Below are positions 25,461-33,456 of a DNA stretch of 63,169 nucleotides, in pieces (position 1 is the stretch's first letter; each line of letters opens with the position of its first letter). Both the position numbers and the translations under genes were made by a program. Origin of the DNA: Lachnospiraceae bacterium (GTDB lineage: Bacteria; Bacillota; Clostridia; Lachnospirales; Lachnospiraceae); the NCBI GenBank assembly GCA_029224965.1, contig JAQXVO010000018.1, positions 1-63,169 on the forward strand, written 5' to 3'. Below the pieces are notes generated by a model. That model saw only the letters and a list, made by a program, of their open reading frames with translations, was not told the origin of the DNA and ran no database searches.

Positions 25461-26648
25461 TTATTCTGCTGCCTTCTCAGCCTTTCCGGCCCTCAATTCA
25501 TTGACGAATTCTTCGATACGATCCACGGCCTTCTCCAGATCCTCCAGAGAATAGGCATAGGAGATCCGGATAAAGCCCTCGCCGCAGTCTCCGAAAGCGG
25601 TGCCGGGTACGACTGCAACCTTCTTCGACTTCAGGAGCTCTGTTGCAAATTCGTCGCTGGACATCCCGAATTCCTTGATGGAAGGGAAGATATAGAAGGC
25701 GCCGAAGGGCTCGAAGCACTGGAGGTGCATCTTCTTGAAGCGGTCCATGAGGTAGCGGCGTCTGTGGTCGTATTCCTCCCGCATCTTGTCGACCTCGTCC
25801 TGGCAGTTCCGAAGGGCCTCAACTGCTGCATACTGGCTGTTGGTCGGTGCACACATGATGGCAAACTGATGGATCTTCAACATCTGAGACAGAAGTTCCC
25901 GCGGGGCACAGGCATAGCCCAGCCGCCAGCCGGTCATGGCAAAAGCCTTGGAAAAGCCGTTGATATAGACCGTCCGTTCCTTCATTCCAGGCAAGGCAGC
26001 AATGGAAACATGCTTTTCCAGATAAGTCAGTTCCGAATAGATCTCGTCTGTAAGAATAAAGAGATCGTGTTTCTTCACCACTTCGGCAACCGCTTCCAGA
26101 TCAGCTTTCTCCATAACGGCGCCCGTCGGGTTGTTTGGATAAGGAAGGATCAGGACCTTGGTCCGGTCCGTAATGGCATCCTCGATCTCCTGAGCGGTCA
26201 GACGGAAATCATCCTCTTCCTTCAGAGGAATGTAGACCGGCCTGCCGCCTGCCAGAATCGTGCAGGGTCCGTAACTCACATAAGATGGCTGAGGGATCAA
26301 CACCTCATCCCCCGGATCCAGCATGGCACGGAGAGCCACATCAATGGCCTCCGATCCGCCGACGGTTACCATGATTTCAGAGCTCGGACTGTAATAGAGC
26401 TGATAGCGGCGCTCCAGATATTTGGAGATTTCCTCGCGGAGCTGCTTTAAACCTGTATTGGAGGTGTAGAAGGTCCGTCCCTGTTCCAGAGAGTAAATAG
26501 CCTCATCGCGGATCCGCCAGGGCGTATCAAAATCCGGCTCGCCTACACCAAGGGAAATGGCATCGTCCATCTCATTTACGATATCGAAGAATTTTCGGAT
26601 ACCGGAAGGAGCAATGCCCGTAATTGTCTTATTTACCATGCTTCTCAT
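25461..26648 (-). CDS. Class I/II pyridoxal-phosphate aminotransferase
   Basis: A 395-residue fold-type I aminotransferase related to AspC/PatA-type enzymes. Visible are VGEPDFDTP at the N-terminus, PYPNNPTGAVM, the PLP-lysine motif NGFSKAFAMTGWRLGYA and C-terminal FIRISYAYS. The substrate pair cannot be fixed, but aromatic or aspartate-type amino acids are likely for this group. An Lrp/AsnC regulator lies just upstream in the same direction (25-base gap), a frequent pairing. Confidence 0.92.
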   Translation of the reverse strand: MRSMVNKTITGIAPSGIRKFFDIVNEMDDAISLGVGEPDFDTPWRIRDEAIYSLEQGRTFYTSNTGLKQLREEISKYLERRYQLYYSPSSEIMVTVGGSEAIDVALRAMLDPGDEVLIPQPSYVSYGPCTILAGGRPVYIPLKEEDDFRLTAQEIEDAITDRTKVLILPYPNNPTGAVMEKADLEAVAEVVKKHDLFILTDEIYSELTYLEKHVSIAALPGMKERTVYINGFSKAFAMTGWRLGYACAPRELLSQMLKIHQFAIMCAPTNSQYAAVEALRNCQDEVDKMREEYDHRRRYLMDRFKKMHLQCFEPFGAFYIFPSIKEFGMSSDEFATELLKSKKVAVVPGTAFGDCGEGFIRISYAYSLEDLEKAVDRIEEFVNELRAGKAEKAAE

Positions 26649-26672
26649 AACGGCATTCTCTGTCCTTTCTGA

Positions 26673-27161
26673 TTACAGCGACATCTTCATTCGTTCTTCC
26701 TTGGGAACATCAACCATAATGGTTCCCTGTTCCTTGTAATTCTTCAGAATGAAGTTGGTCTTGGTTGAAAAGACAGAATCCAGAACAGACAGCTTCTGAG
26801 AAACGAAATCGGCGATCTCTCGTAAGGACTTGCCCTCGAGAATGACCATGAAATCAAAACCGCCGGAGATCAGATAGACATCGCTGACCTCGGGAAAATT
26901 GTAGATTCTCTGGGCAATCTTGTCGAAACCGGTGCCTCTCTGGGGAGTCACACGGACCTCGATCATGGCCTTGGCCTTCTCGACACCGGCCTTCTCCCAG
27001 TTGATCAGAGTATGATAACCGCAGATAATGTGCTTTGCTTCCATATCTTCCAGGCAGTTCAGAACCGCCGCCTCATCCTCTCCAAGAATGACCGCGAGCT
27101 CGTGAAGATCAATTCTGCTGTTTTTTTCGATGTAGTTGAGAATCTTTTCCTGCATTTCCAT
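26673..27161 (-). CDS. Lrp/AsnC-family regulator
   Basis: A 162-residue Lrp-type protein with an N-terminal HTH (residues ~5-55, including LHELAVILGEDEAAVLNCLEDM) and a C-terminal ligand-binding RAM domain (from ~63; YNFPEVSDVYLISGGFDFMV). These proteins sense amino acids and often act on a neighbouring gene. It is cotranscribed with the aminotransferase that follows, so it may adjust that gene to amino acid supply. Confidence 0.92.
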   Translation of the reverse strand: MEMQEKILNYIEKNSRIDLHELAVILGEDEAAVLNCLEDMEAKHIICGYHTLINWEKAGVEKAKAMIEVRVTPQRGTGFDKIAQRIYNFPEVSDVYLISGGFDFMVILEGKSLREIADFVSQKLSVLDSVFSTKTNFILKNYKEQGTIMVDVPKEERMKMSL

Positions 27162-27288
27162 TACTCCTCTTCCTTTCCCATTCCACTCACAGCTGATTTT
27201 CAGCTGCCTGTTTTCCTTTTATTTTCCTATGAGCAAAGCCCTGTTTCAACAAAATATAGTGCATAGAGAGCTGTCTGTCAAAACTGAT

Positions 27289-27813
27289 TTACGGTTTTTC
27301 AAGAAAGCGTGTTTCTCTTCCGTGGTCGAAGTGAAAGACTCTTCCCTTCTCTTTTTTCAATTCTCCGACCGTGGCCGCTCGAAAGCCTCGGGCCTTAAAA
27401 TAATTCGCCACATGTCGTCCAGTTTCTGCAAGTATAAGCCAGGAACCTTTAGAGTCCAGTTGATAGGGATTCTCATTCAGAAATTCCGCGATTTCCACGG
27501 TTTCCTGGCGGATGGGGATCTTCTGGAGATCCGCAGAAAGTCCGGATTTCAATGCTTCTCCGGCCCGCCACAGATCCGCTTCGATGCCTCCCGGCCCGCC
27601 CTCGGAAATATAGACCAGTCCGGCGGTTTCTTTCAGAAATCCCTCGACCGCCTCTGCCAGCCGGTCCGTTTCTTCAATAGAAAGTACCTGGTCCGCCTGA
27701 TCTAGAAAAGCAGCCGGAAAATTTTCCGTCAGAAGCTCTCGATGATCAGAAAGGAGTTTTCTTGTTCCGGCCAGACCGACCTGTCCGACAATAACAATGT
27801 CTGCCTTCTGCAT
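27289..27813 (-). CDS. AIR synthase-related (PurM/HypE C-terminal-like) protein
   Basis: A 174-residue protein resembling the C-terminal half of AIR-synthase-related proteins in Clostridia: IVIVGQVGLAGT near the start, then an acidic segment, VYISEGGPGGIEADLW and the conserved DLQKIPIRQETVEIAEFLNENPY, ending ETRFLEKP. The ATP-binding N-terminal half of PurM/HypE is absent, as in many members of this clade. The biochemical role is unknown; the family call rests on the KIPIRQETVEI stretch. Confidence 0.7.
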   Translation of the reverse strand: MQKADIVIVGQVGLAGTRKLLSDHRELLTENFPAAFLDQADQVLSIEETDRLAEAVEGFLKETAGLVYISEGGPGGIEADLWRAGEALKSGLSADLQKIPIRQETVEIAEFLNENPYQLDSKGSWLILAETGRHVANYFKARGFRAATVGELKKEKGRVFHFDHGRETRFLEKP

Positions 27814-27991
27814 GGCTCTCCTTTCTCTAAGTCCTGACTACTGTATCCCCGATTCTGATTTTTCTGCCTGAAACAAAGCATATAGATCCATCGCTGGCTT
27901 CGCCATTGGTCTACGTGTCTGACAGATTTCTTATCTACCGTATGGCTGCACTGCTCTGCCAGCCTATACTGGCATCTTCTTATTTACTGAT

Positions 27992-29671
27992 TTACTGGCC
28001 GGCCGCAGCTGTATTTGCAGCTGCACTCGCTGCCGCACTTGCCGCATCCGCTGCGCTTTTGGCATCGTTATAGGCCTTCTGGGCCTTCTCATCATCCGGA
28101 TTCTTCTCCGCCACATCCTTCAGGGTCCGAAGCTTCTCCTCCGCGTAGGTCGTCGAAGGCCGGACACTGGCGCCCGTGTACTTCTGAATGGCCGAAATGA
28201 TCGTCGAATCGTCCTGGCTATTGACCGCACTCTTCAATGCCGCTGTGACCGCCGGATCTCCGGACTGGACGCCGACCGAATATTCCGCATCGACCTCCCG
28301 ATAGTTGGACTTGTTCTGAACCTTGGTGGATTCGACATTTCCATCGACTGTCACAGTCTTGATCATCTGATAGACATAGCCGGTCGTGCCACTCTTTGTT
28401 TTCTGAAGAGTTCCGGCAGGAAGCGTATCATCCGCCGTATATTTATTCTTGATCGGTGTCTCGCTGACCAGGTGATTATCGAAGGAAATGGACCTGTTGG
28501 CCGGGCGGGTTTCCTTTCCGTAGATATTGACGGTGATGGTGTTTTCTCCGGCCAGTTCTTCAATGTAGACCGGCGCCTCCAGATTGTTCTTGAACTGCAG
28601 ATCCTTCAGAGCGTAGGTGCCGTCCGAAGAGCCTGCCGTCGCCGCATCAAAGGACGGCTTTACATAATGAACCATCAGAGAATGGGCCGCGCGGTTTTCA
28701 ATGGAAAGCTCGGCCAGAAGGACCGCATTGTAGGTGGTTGTGGAAACCTGGCAGACGCCGCCGCCCTCATTGTTGACAACCTCGCCGTCCTTATAGGCGC
28801 CGGCGGTTGCGTAACCGTTGTCGGCGGAGAGAGGGGAAACGGTCTGATAGAAGGAAATACTGTCACCCGGATAGAGAATCTTTCCGTTCATCAGAGAGGC
28901 CGCTCTCTGGATGTTGGTTTTCCGGCTGGCTGTGGAGGAAGAATAATCGGTGGTGAAGGTTCCCAGGAGATCCTGTACCTTTGCCAGCTCCTTCTCCGTG
29001 CCCCGGGGCTCGGCCTTGTCAGTGGTAAGCTCGACTGCAGCCGACTCACCGGAATCCGAGCTGCCTGTCGTCCAGTTCTTATTGATATAGGAATCCAGAT
29101 CCTCGATGGACTTTTCCACGTTCAGGCTGGTTCCGGCTTTTCCTTTGACATAGGTAAAGACGCCGTTGTCATGGGTCAGGCCATTGTCCTTTGCCGGATT
29201 GGAAAGCTCACTTGCATGAGCGGTCAGACAGGCCTGGGCTGTATCATGATTGACTCCGTAGGAAATCTGGAAATCCTTTCCCTTCTTGGATTTCAGAGTT
29301 TGCTGATTGAGAAAACGCTCGGCCGGATTGCCCTTCTTCCCGTAATTCATGGCCTTTTTCACGAGGTCGGTATTGACGGGCTCCAGGCCGAGATCTGAAG
29401 CTGTGACGCTGACGGTCTTTCCGGAAGCAGAAAGAGTGACTGTCTTTGTCCCCTCCGACTGAACGATTCCGGAGATGACCTCTTCTGCCTCACGCTCGGT
29501 CATGCCGGAGACATCCTGGCCTTCGATGGAGATTCCGTCCGGAATCGTGGACACCTTCTTGGATGCCGCTCTGGCTGTTATATGACTGGAGATCCCGTAA
29601 GCCGAAAGCAGAAGGGCCCCGACCGTGAGAAAAAGTCCGAAAACTATTTTTTTCTTTCTATTACCTGTCAT
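27992..29671 (-). CDS. VanW-family exported protein (YoaR-like)
   Basis: A 559-residue membrane-anchored extracellular protein. Residues ~8-33 form an N-terminal anchor. Two peptidoglycan-binding-like repeats follow (~45-215), then the VanW domain (~238-388, with TNIQRAASLMNGKILYPGD and GGGVCQVSTTTYNAVLLAEL) and a G5-like segment (~400-460). The tail is alanine-rich (from ~535). VanW proteins occur in glycopeptide-resistance clusters but most, as here, stand alone and probably act in the cell wall. No van genes are nearby. Confidence 0.9.
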   Translation of the reverse strand: MTGNRKKKIVFGLFLTVGALLLSAYGISSHITARAASKKVSTIPDGISIEGQDVSGMTEREAEEVISGIVQSEGTKTVTLSASGKTVSVTASDLGLEPVNTDLVKKAMNYGKKGNPAERFLNQQTLKSKKGKDFQISYGVNHDTAQACLTAHASELSNPAKDNGLTHDNGVFTYVKGKAGTSLNVEKSIEDLDSYINKNWTTGSSDSGESAAVELTTDKAEPRGTEKELAKVQDLLGTFTTDYSSSTASRKTNIQRAASLMNGKILYPGDSISFYQTVSPLSADNGYATAGAYKDGEVVNNEGGGVCQVSTTTYNAVLLAELSIENRAAHSLMVHYVKPSFDAATAGSSDGTYALKDLQFKNNLEAPVYIEELAGENTITVNIYGKETRPANRSISFDNHLVSETPIKNKYTADDTLPAGTLQKTKSGTTGYVYQMIKTVTVDGNVESTKVQNKSNYREVDAEYSVGVQSGDPAVTAALKSAVNSQDDSTIISAIQKYTGASVRPSTTYAEEKLRTLKDVAEKNPDDEKAQKAYNDAKSAADAASAAASAAANTAAAGQ

Positions 29672-29681
29672 TGAATCTTCC

Positions 29682-29783
29682 TCAAATCATAAAAGAGATG
29701 ATCATGGTTACAACCATGGCAAGAATCAGAATGATGGATATAACGGCGAAAATTTTCCGCAGCTTGTTGGAATTCTTATACAT
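29682..29783 (-). CDS. 33-residue single-span membrane protein (DUF4044-like)
   Basis: A very short gene. The protein starts with a basic MYKNSNKLRKI and continues as one long hydrophobic helix to the end (VISIILILAMVVTMIISF). Small proteins of this shape (basic start plus one helix, DUF4044-like) are common in Firmicutes and poorly understood. It lies 10 bases upstream of the VanW gene in the same direction, so the two are probably cotranscribed. The ribosome binding site is weak (GAGAG). The family label is a judgement by shape. Confidence 0.6.
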   Translation of the reverse strand: MYKNSNKLRKIFAVISIILILAMVVTMIISFMI

Positions 29784-30035
29784 GTACTTTTCTCTCTATT
29801 TCCTTAAGATTTTAAAATGTTACTGTTTGCTTCATTGATCTGCCGGCTGAATTTCTACCCGACTTTTCTTTCGGATATGAAAGCTGATTTTCTGCCTGTT
29901 ATGAAACTGCAGATTAAATTTTATTTTACCATGCCTTGCAAGGCCCCGGAAACATTTGATCACAGGCCTTTCGGATTTTCTCTTTCCTGCATTCGGTGCC
30001 GGCGTTTTCAGAATCTGCCCCTTCTTTGGAACCTG

Positions 30036-30677
30036 TCACCGGTCCGTCCGGTCCTTGGAATTGCAGTAGTCCCGGAGAGGACATTCGGCACACTTGGGCT
30101 TCCGTGCGATGCAGGTTTCCCGCCCGAAGGTGATGAGCTGGAGATTCCAGGAGATCCAGTGGTCCTTAGGCAGCTCCTTCATGAGATCGAATTCGACCTC
30201 CTTGGGATCTGTCTTTTTGGTCAGGCCCAGTCGCCTGGAAATCCGACCCACATGCGTATCCACGACTATGGATGGCTGATGAAAGATATGGCCGCGCACT
30301 ACATTTGCCGTCTTCCGGCCGACTCCGGGAAGCCCGGTCAGTTCCTCCAGAGTCGAAGGAACCTCGCCGCCGTAGTCCTCGACCAGCTTCTTTGCACAGG
30401 CGATCAGGTTCTTGGCCTTGTTGTGATAGAAGCCGCAGGAATGAATGGCTTCCTCCATTTCCAGCTGGTCCGCTTCAGCAAAGGCATAGACACCCGGGTA
30501 CTTCTCGAAAAGGCCCGGCGTTACCTGATTGACACGGGCATCCGTGCACTGGGCCGAGAGAATGGTCGCAACCAGAAGCTCCCAGGCATTCCGATAGTCC
30601 AGGGTGGCCTCGGTCAGACCGCCGTAGGTCTGGTCAAGAATTTCTAGGATATGGGAGATACGTTCTTTTTTTGTCAT
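30036..30677 (-). CDS. nth: Endonuclease III
   Basis: A 213-residue bifunctional DNA glycosylase/AP lyase that removes oxidised pyrimidines. The helix-hairpin-helix with catalytic lysine is seen in LPGVGRKTANVV, the catalytic aspartate in VVDTHVGRIS, and the C-terminal [4Fe-4S] cluster loop as C-x6-C-x2-C-x5-C (CIARKPKCAECPLRDYC). Length and motifs are standard. Confidence 0.97.
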   Translation of the reverse strand: MTKKERISHILEILDQTYGGLTEATLDYRNAWELLVATILSAQCTDARVNQVTPGLFEKYPGVYAFAEADQLEMEEAIHSCGFYHNKAKNLIACAKKLVEDYGGEVPSTLEELTGLPGVGRKTANVVRGHIFHQPSIVVDTHVGRISRRLGLTKKTDPKEVEFDLMKELPKDHWISWNLQLITFGRETCIARKPKCAECPLRDYCNSKDRTDR

Positions 30678-30742
30678 AGCAGCCTCCGCTTTCCAATCTC
30701 AATTATTATACTTCATAGAAGATCAAAAACTTTTTCTAAATA

Positions 30743-30778
30743 GAAAACAAAAGGCCATGGAAAAGTCTTTCCATAGCC
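30743..30778 (-). terminator. Terminator after the MntP-like gene
   Basis: Stem GGC-ATGGAAA with TTTCCAT-GCC (one mismatch), loop of four; on the minus strand TTTTGTTTTC follows. It lies ~140 bases after the pump gene and before nth. Confidence 0.75.
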
Positions 30779-30915
30779 AGTACTTACAAATTTTAATTGG
30801 TTCTTCAAAATATTTCAGGATTTTTTTCATTATCTATGTCCATTTTCCCTCGAAATCGATCCTTACATCACGTAAATCAGAAAAATGTCATCCTGATTCA
30901 AAATCCAGAACGAAC

Positions 30916-31494
30916 TCACGCCAGCAGCACATAGCGGACCAGGATATCCACGCCCGCGATAAAGAGGATCACGGCCCCGATCAGATAGATCTTGTTCTTC
31001 GCTTCAAAGCCGAAATTATATCCGACATAGATTCCGCAGAAGACAGCGAAGAAGGAGAAAATGATGATCATGATCAGCATGAACCAGAGGTTCGAGCCGA
31101 TCAGCTTACAGGCCAGGCCTGCGAAAATGGTATAAACCGAGGAAACCGCAATGATCTTCACATACTGCTTCACCGTAATCTCCCGGCGGCACTCGTCCAC
31201 AAAATCTCTCCGGATACCCTTGATCATGAGACGGACCCCTAGGAAAAGGAAAATCAGGACCGACAGGAAATAGCCTGCCCTGTGGGGGTTCTCAATTCCG
31301 AAAAAGCGCTCCAGTCCGTAGCCGCACAGGCAGCCTCCGTAAAAGAATATGCACTGAAGCAGGACAACGAAGGTCGTCACCATGAAAAGCTTTTTCTTCT
31401 GAATCTTCTGCAGCATGGCCCCCTGAACCTCCATGGAAGCCAGCATATCCAGGCTGATGCCTGCAATCACCAATATATTTTCAAGCCAAATCAT
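30916..31494 (-). CDS. MntP-like membrane protein (putative manganese efflux)
   Basis: A 192-residue protein with about six membrane spans in two similar halves, as in MntP/YebN manganese exporters. The first span carries an aspartate (AGISLDMLASMEVQGA), equivalent in place to the MntP LSMDAFAVS motif. Sequence is divergent from classical MntP, so the metal is inferred. No Mn riboswitch of the yybP-ykoY type was recognised upstream; instead a 12-bp inverted repeat lies ~100 bases before the start. Confidence 0.65.
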   Translation of the reverse strand: MIWLENILVIAGISLDMLASMEVQGAMLQKIQKKKLFMVTTFVVLLQCIFFYGGCLCGYGLERFFGIENPHRAGYFLSVLIFLFLGVRLMIKGIRRDFVDECRREITVKQYVKIIAVSSVYTIFAGLACKLIGSNLWFMLIMIIIFSFFAVFCGIYVGYNFGFEAKNKIYLIGAVILFIAGVDILVRYVLLA

Positions 31495-31590
31495 CTGTTT
31501 CCTCCGGCATTATCTTCCTAACTTAACGAAACCAGTCTAATGATTTCTCGTTTCTTAGGAAATATGCAACCGAACTGTCATGTATGAATT

Positions 31591-31620
31591 CGGTATACAT
31601 TTCCGAAAAAATGTATACCG
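31591..31620. promoter_or_regulatory. 12-bp inverted repeat upstream of the MntP-like gene
   Basis: Perfect arms CGGTATACATTT and AAATGTATACCG with a 6-base loop, between the tetR stop and the pump gene. No T-run follows on the minus strand. It could be an operator, for example for the TetR protein encoded just upstream. Confidence 0.55.
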
Positions 31621-31695
31621 TTCGAAAATTCTTCTGATCCATCCCGACATATCCTCTGCAGTCGGTAACCCGTCCCTGCAGGAATCCTGTCAGGC

Positions 31696-32277
31696 TCATC
31701 CCTGTCCCTTGTCGCTGTTCAGGACATCTGCAATCGAATGCCCGTAGAGATAGACGCAGACATCGGACACCTCGTTCTCCGGAATTTTCATGCTCTCCAG
31801 AGCCCAGGTCGTAACGATGTAGCTGATCGACTCCGCATAGAAATCCGCAATTTTCTCATTGGTCAGCCATTCATACTGATTGACCTTTTCATTCAGCTTT
31901 CCCTGCATGTAGCGGAGAATCAGATCCCTGGAAGCGCGTTTCAGGATATCTGAGAAGGAATTCTGTCCCTCCAGGTGAACCGCCTGGATATAGAAGGACT
32001 TCTCCTTCTCCATATTTTTCAGAGCCATCGTCAGTCCTTCCTTCAGCATATCCCGCCGAATGAAAGGCTCCATGGGATCGATCAGATCATTCTGCACAAT
32101 CCACTCCAAAAGCTCATATTTATCCTGGAAGTGATTGTAGAAGGTCGGCCGGATGACACCGGCCCGGTCCGTGATTTCACGGATGGTGATCTTCTCGATC
32201 GGCTTTGTGATAGCAATCTCCTTCAGGCTCTCCGCCAGAAGGAGATCAATCGCATTGTTTTTACTCTGTACTGTCAT
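31696..32277 (-). CDS. TetR/AcrR-family regulator
   Basis: A 193-residue TetR-type regulator. The N-terminal HTH is clear (~10-60: ITIREITDRAGVIRPTFYNHFQDKYELLEWI); the C-terminal part resembles the group with a DhaS/YdgC-like ligand domain. The start at 32277 (MTVQSKN) has AGGTGG upstream. A longer frame would add 34 residues encoded by the 36-bp tandem repeats and is rejected. Possible targets are itself and the MntP-like gene downstream. Confidence 0.88.
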   Translation of the reverse strand: MTVQSKNNAIDLLLAESLKEIAITKPIEKITIREITDRAGVIRPTFYNHFQDKYELLEWIVQNDLIDPMEPFIRRDMLKEGLTMALKNMEKEKSFYIQAVHLEGQNSFSDILKRASRDLILRYMQGKLNEKVNQYEWLTNEKIADFYAESISYIVTTWALESMKIPENEVSDVCVYLYGHSIADVLNSDKGQG

Positions 32278-32327
32278 TTCCCACCTATACAGATCATTGC
32301 TTCGTGTATCATTTAAATTTCCGGAGC

Positions 32328-32386
32328 ATTCATGCGCCGGCATCCATTTTGAATCTCCGGGATATTCATGCGCCGGCATCCATTTT
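32328..32386. repeat. Tandem repeat, two 23-bp copies with 36-bp period
   Basis: The 23-bp sequence beginning ATTCATGCGCCGGCATCC occurs at 32328-32350 and 32364-32386, each preceded by a CTCCGG-like box, with a partial third copy near 32395. Each copy holds the inverted repeat ATGC-GCCG-GCAT. It lies 50-110 bases before the tetR start, so it may be a repeated operator. Confidence 0.7.
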
Positions 32387-32423
32387 TCAGGATTGCTCCG
32401 GCATGATTTTCAGTCTGTCCGCA

Positions 32424-32654
32424 TCACTCGTCGAATTCAACCGTGACAAAGAATCCCCTCGGAGTCTCCCGGACATCGACAACCCTGCCCTGGTCGGACT
32501 TCAGCCGTTCCACAGTTGAATAATTGGCGGACATGCCGATAGCATGCTCCAACGTGTAGAAATAAGAATTGGGAAGCTTGGTTTCTTTTACCTTCAGAAC
32601 GTCCCCGGGCTTGGTCAGATTGGGACGCTCCATTTTAAATTCCATCTGCCGCAT
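32424..32654 (-). CDS. Small conserved-looking hypothetical protein
   Basis: A 76-residue protein not recognised. It is polar, with a beta-rich look (GDVLKVKETKLPNSYFYTLEHA, GRVVDVRETPRGFFVTVEFDE) and no membrane span or cysteine. Its ATG overlaps the TGA of the HdeD-like gene by one base (TGATG), a sign of translational coupling and of a real gene. Confidence 0.6.
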   Translation of the reverse strand: MRQMEFKMERPNLTKPGDVLKVKETKLPNSYFYTLEHAIGMSANYSTVERLKSDQGRVVDVRETPRGFFVTVEFDE

Positions 32655-33214
32655 CAGTCCAGGTCCTTTGCTGTGGAATCAACGACACGCTCCAGGGAGC
32701 TGACCTTTCCTGTAACAAAAAGTGCGCTGACGCCGTCATAGATCAGAAGAATACCCAGAAGAACCATGCCTGCGGACAGGAACCATTCCGACCGGACGAT
32801 GCAGATCAGACCGATCAGGATACTGAGCACACCGGAGAAGAGCATGAGTCCCCACTTGGGAGCCTTGACTTCCTTGCCTCTCAGGGACATACGGATGGTA
32901 TCTGCGCCATGGAAAATAATGAAAATTCCGATAACAATAGGAATAAAGTTGGTAATGGGCTTGGGGAAAGCCAGCATCCAGAGACCCAGGGCTGTAATCA
33001 CAATGTAGAGAACCGTCAGTCCAAGAATATGCGCATCATCCGTCAGATTCCGGATCAGCTGAACGATGCCGACGATGGCAATGACTGCACCGATAATCCG
33101 GGCCAGGGCATAAAGCATGCCGCTTCGGAAGGCAATCATCAGAATGCCCAGGATAATTGTAAGAATTGCAACTGTCATACTGCTGAAATGAATTTCTTTT
33201 AGCTTCTCTTTCAT
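32654..33214 (-). CDS. HdeD-like (DUF308) membrane protein
   Basis: A 186-residue protein with about six hydrophobic segments in three hairpins, as in the HdeD/DUF308 family, and glycine-rich turns such as ARIIGAVIAIVGIVQLI. HdeD is linked to acid resistance in E. coli; the role in Firmicutes is unknown. The ATG at 33214 is preceded by GGGAG and chosen over a frame that begins 57 codons earlier. It is coupled to the small gene downstream. Confidence 0.82.
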   Translation of the reverse strand: MKEKLKEIHFSSMTVAILTIILGILMIAFRSGMLYALARIIGAVIAIVGIVQLIRNLTDDAHILGLTVLYIVITALGLWMLAFPKPITNFIPIVIGIFIIFHGADTIRMSLRGKEVKAPKWGLMLFSGVLSILIGLICIVRSEWFLSAGMVLLGILLIYDGVSALFVTGKVSSLERVVDSTAKDLD

Positions 33215-33456
33215 ACTCCCTGCCTCACTTTCGATAAACGATTTCTCGGGTAGACAACCTCTCAGAAAACTATCTATTATCATACCATATCCGGCAAGAA
33301 CACACGCGTCACTTTTGTAAAGATAGGCCAGGTCGTTCTTACCGATTTGATCCAGCCTGACCTGTTTCAGAAATTCTTTTTTCAATCCGGCCGCGGCGGA
33401 TCTATTCCGAAAATTTCATTCGGTCGACGAAACCAAGGGCTTCCTGTATCTGATCT

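Noticed and set aside
28472-29398. 308-codon plus-strand frame opposite the VanW gene
   Set aside because: Shadow of a well-supported gene, no ribosome binding site and no recognisable motif.
31495-31695. yybP-ykoY manganese riboswitch before the MntP-like gene
   Set aside because: The conserved loop sequences are not present; only a simple palindrome is seen.
32278-32379. N-terminal extension of TetR encoded by the 36-bp repeats
   Set aside because: The repeat peptide has no family support and a good RBS precedes the internal ATG at 32277.
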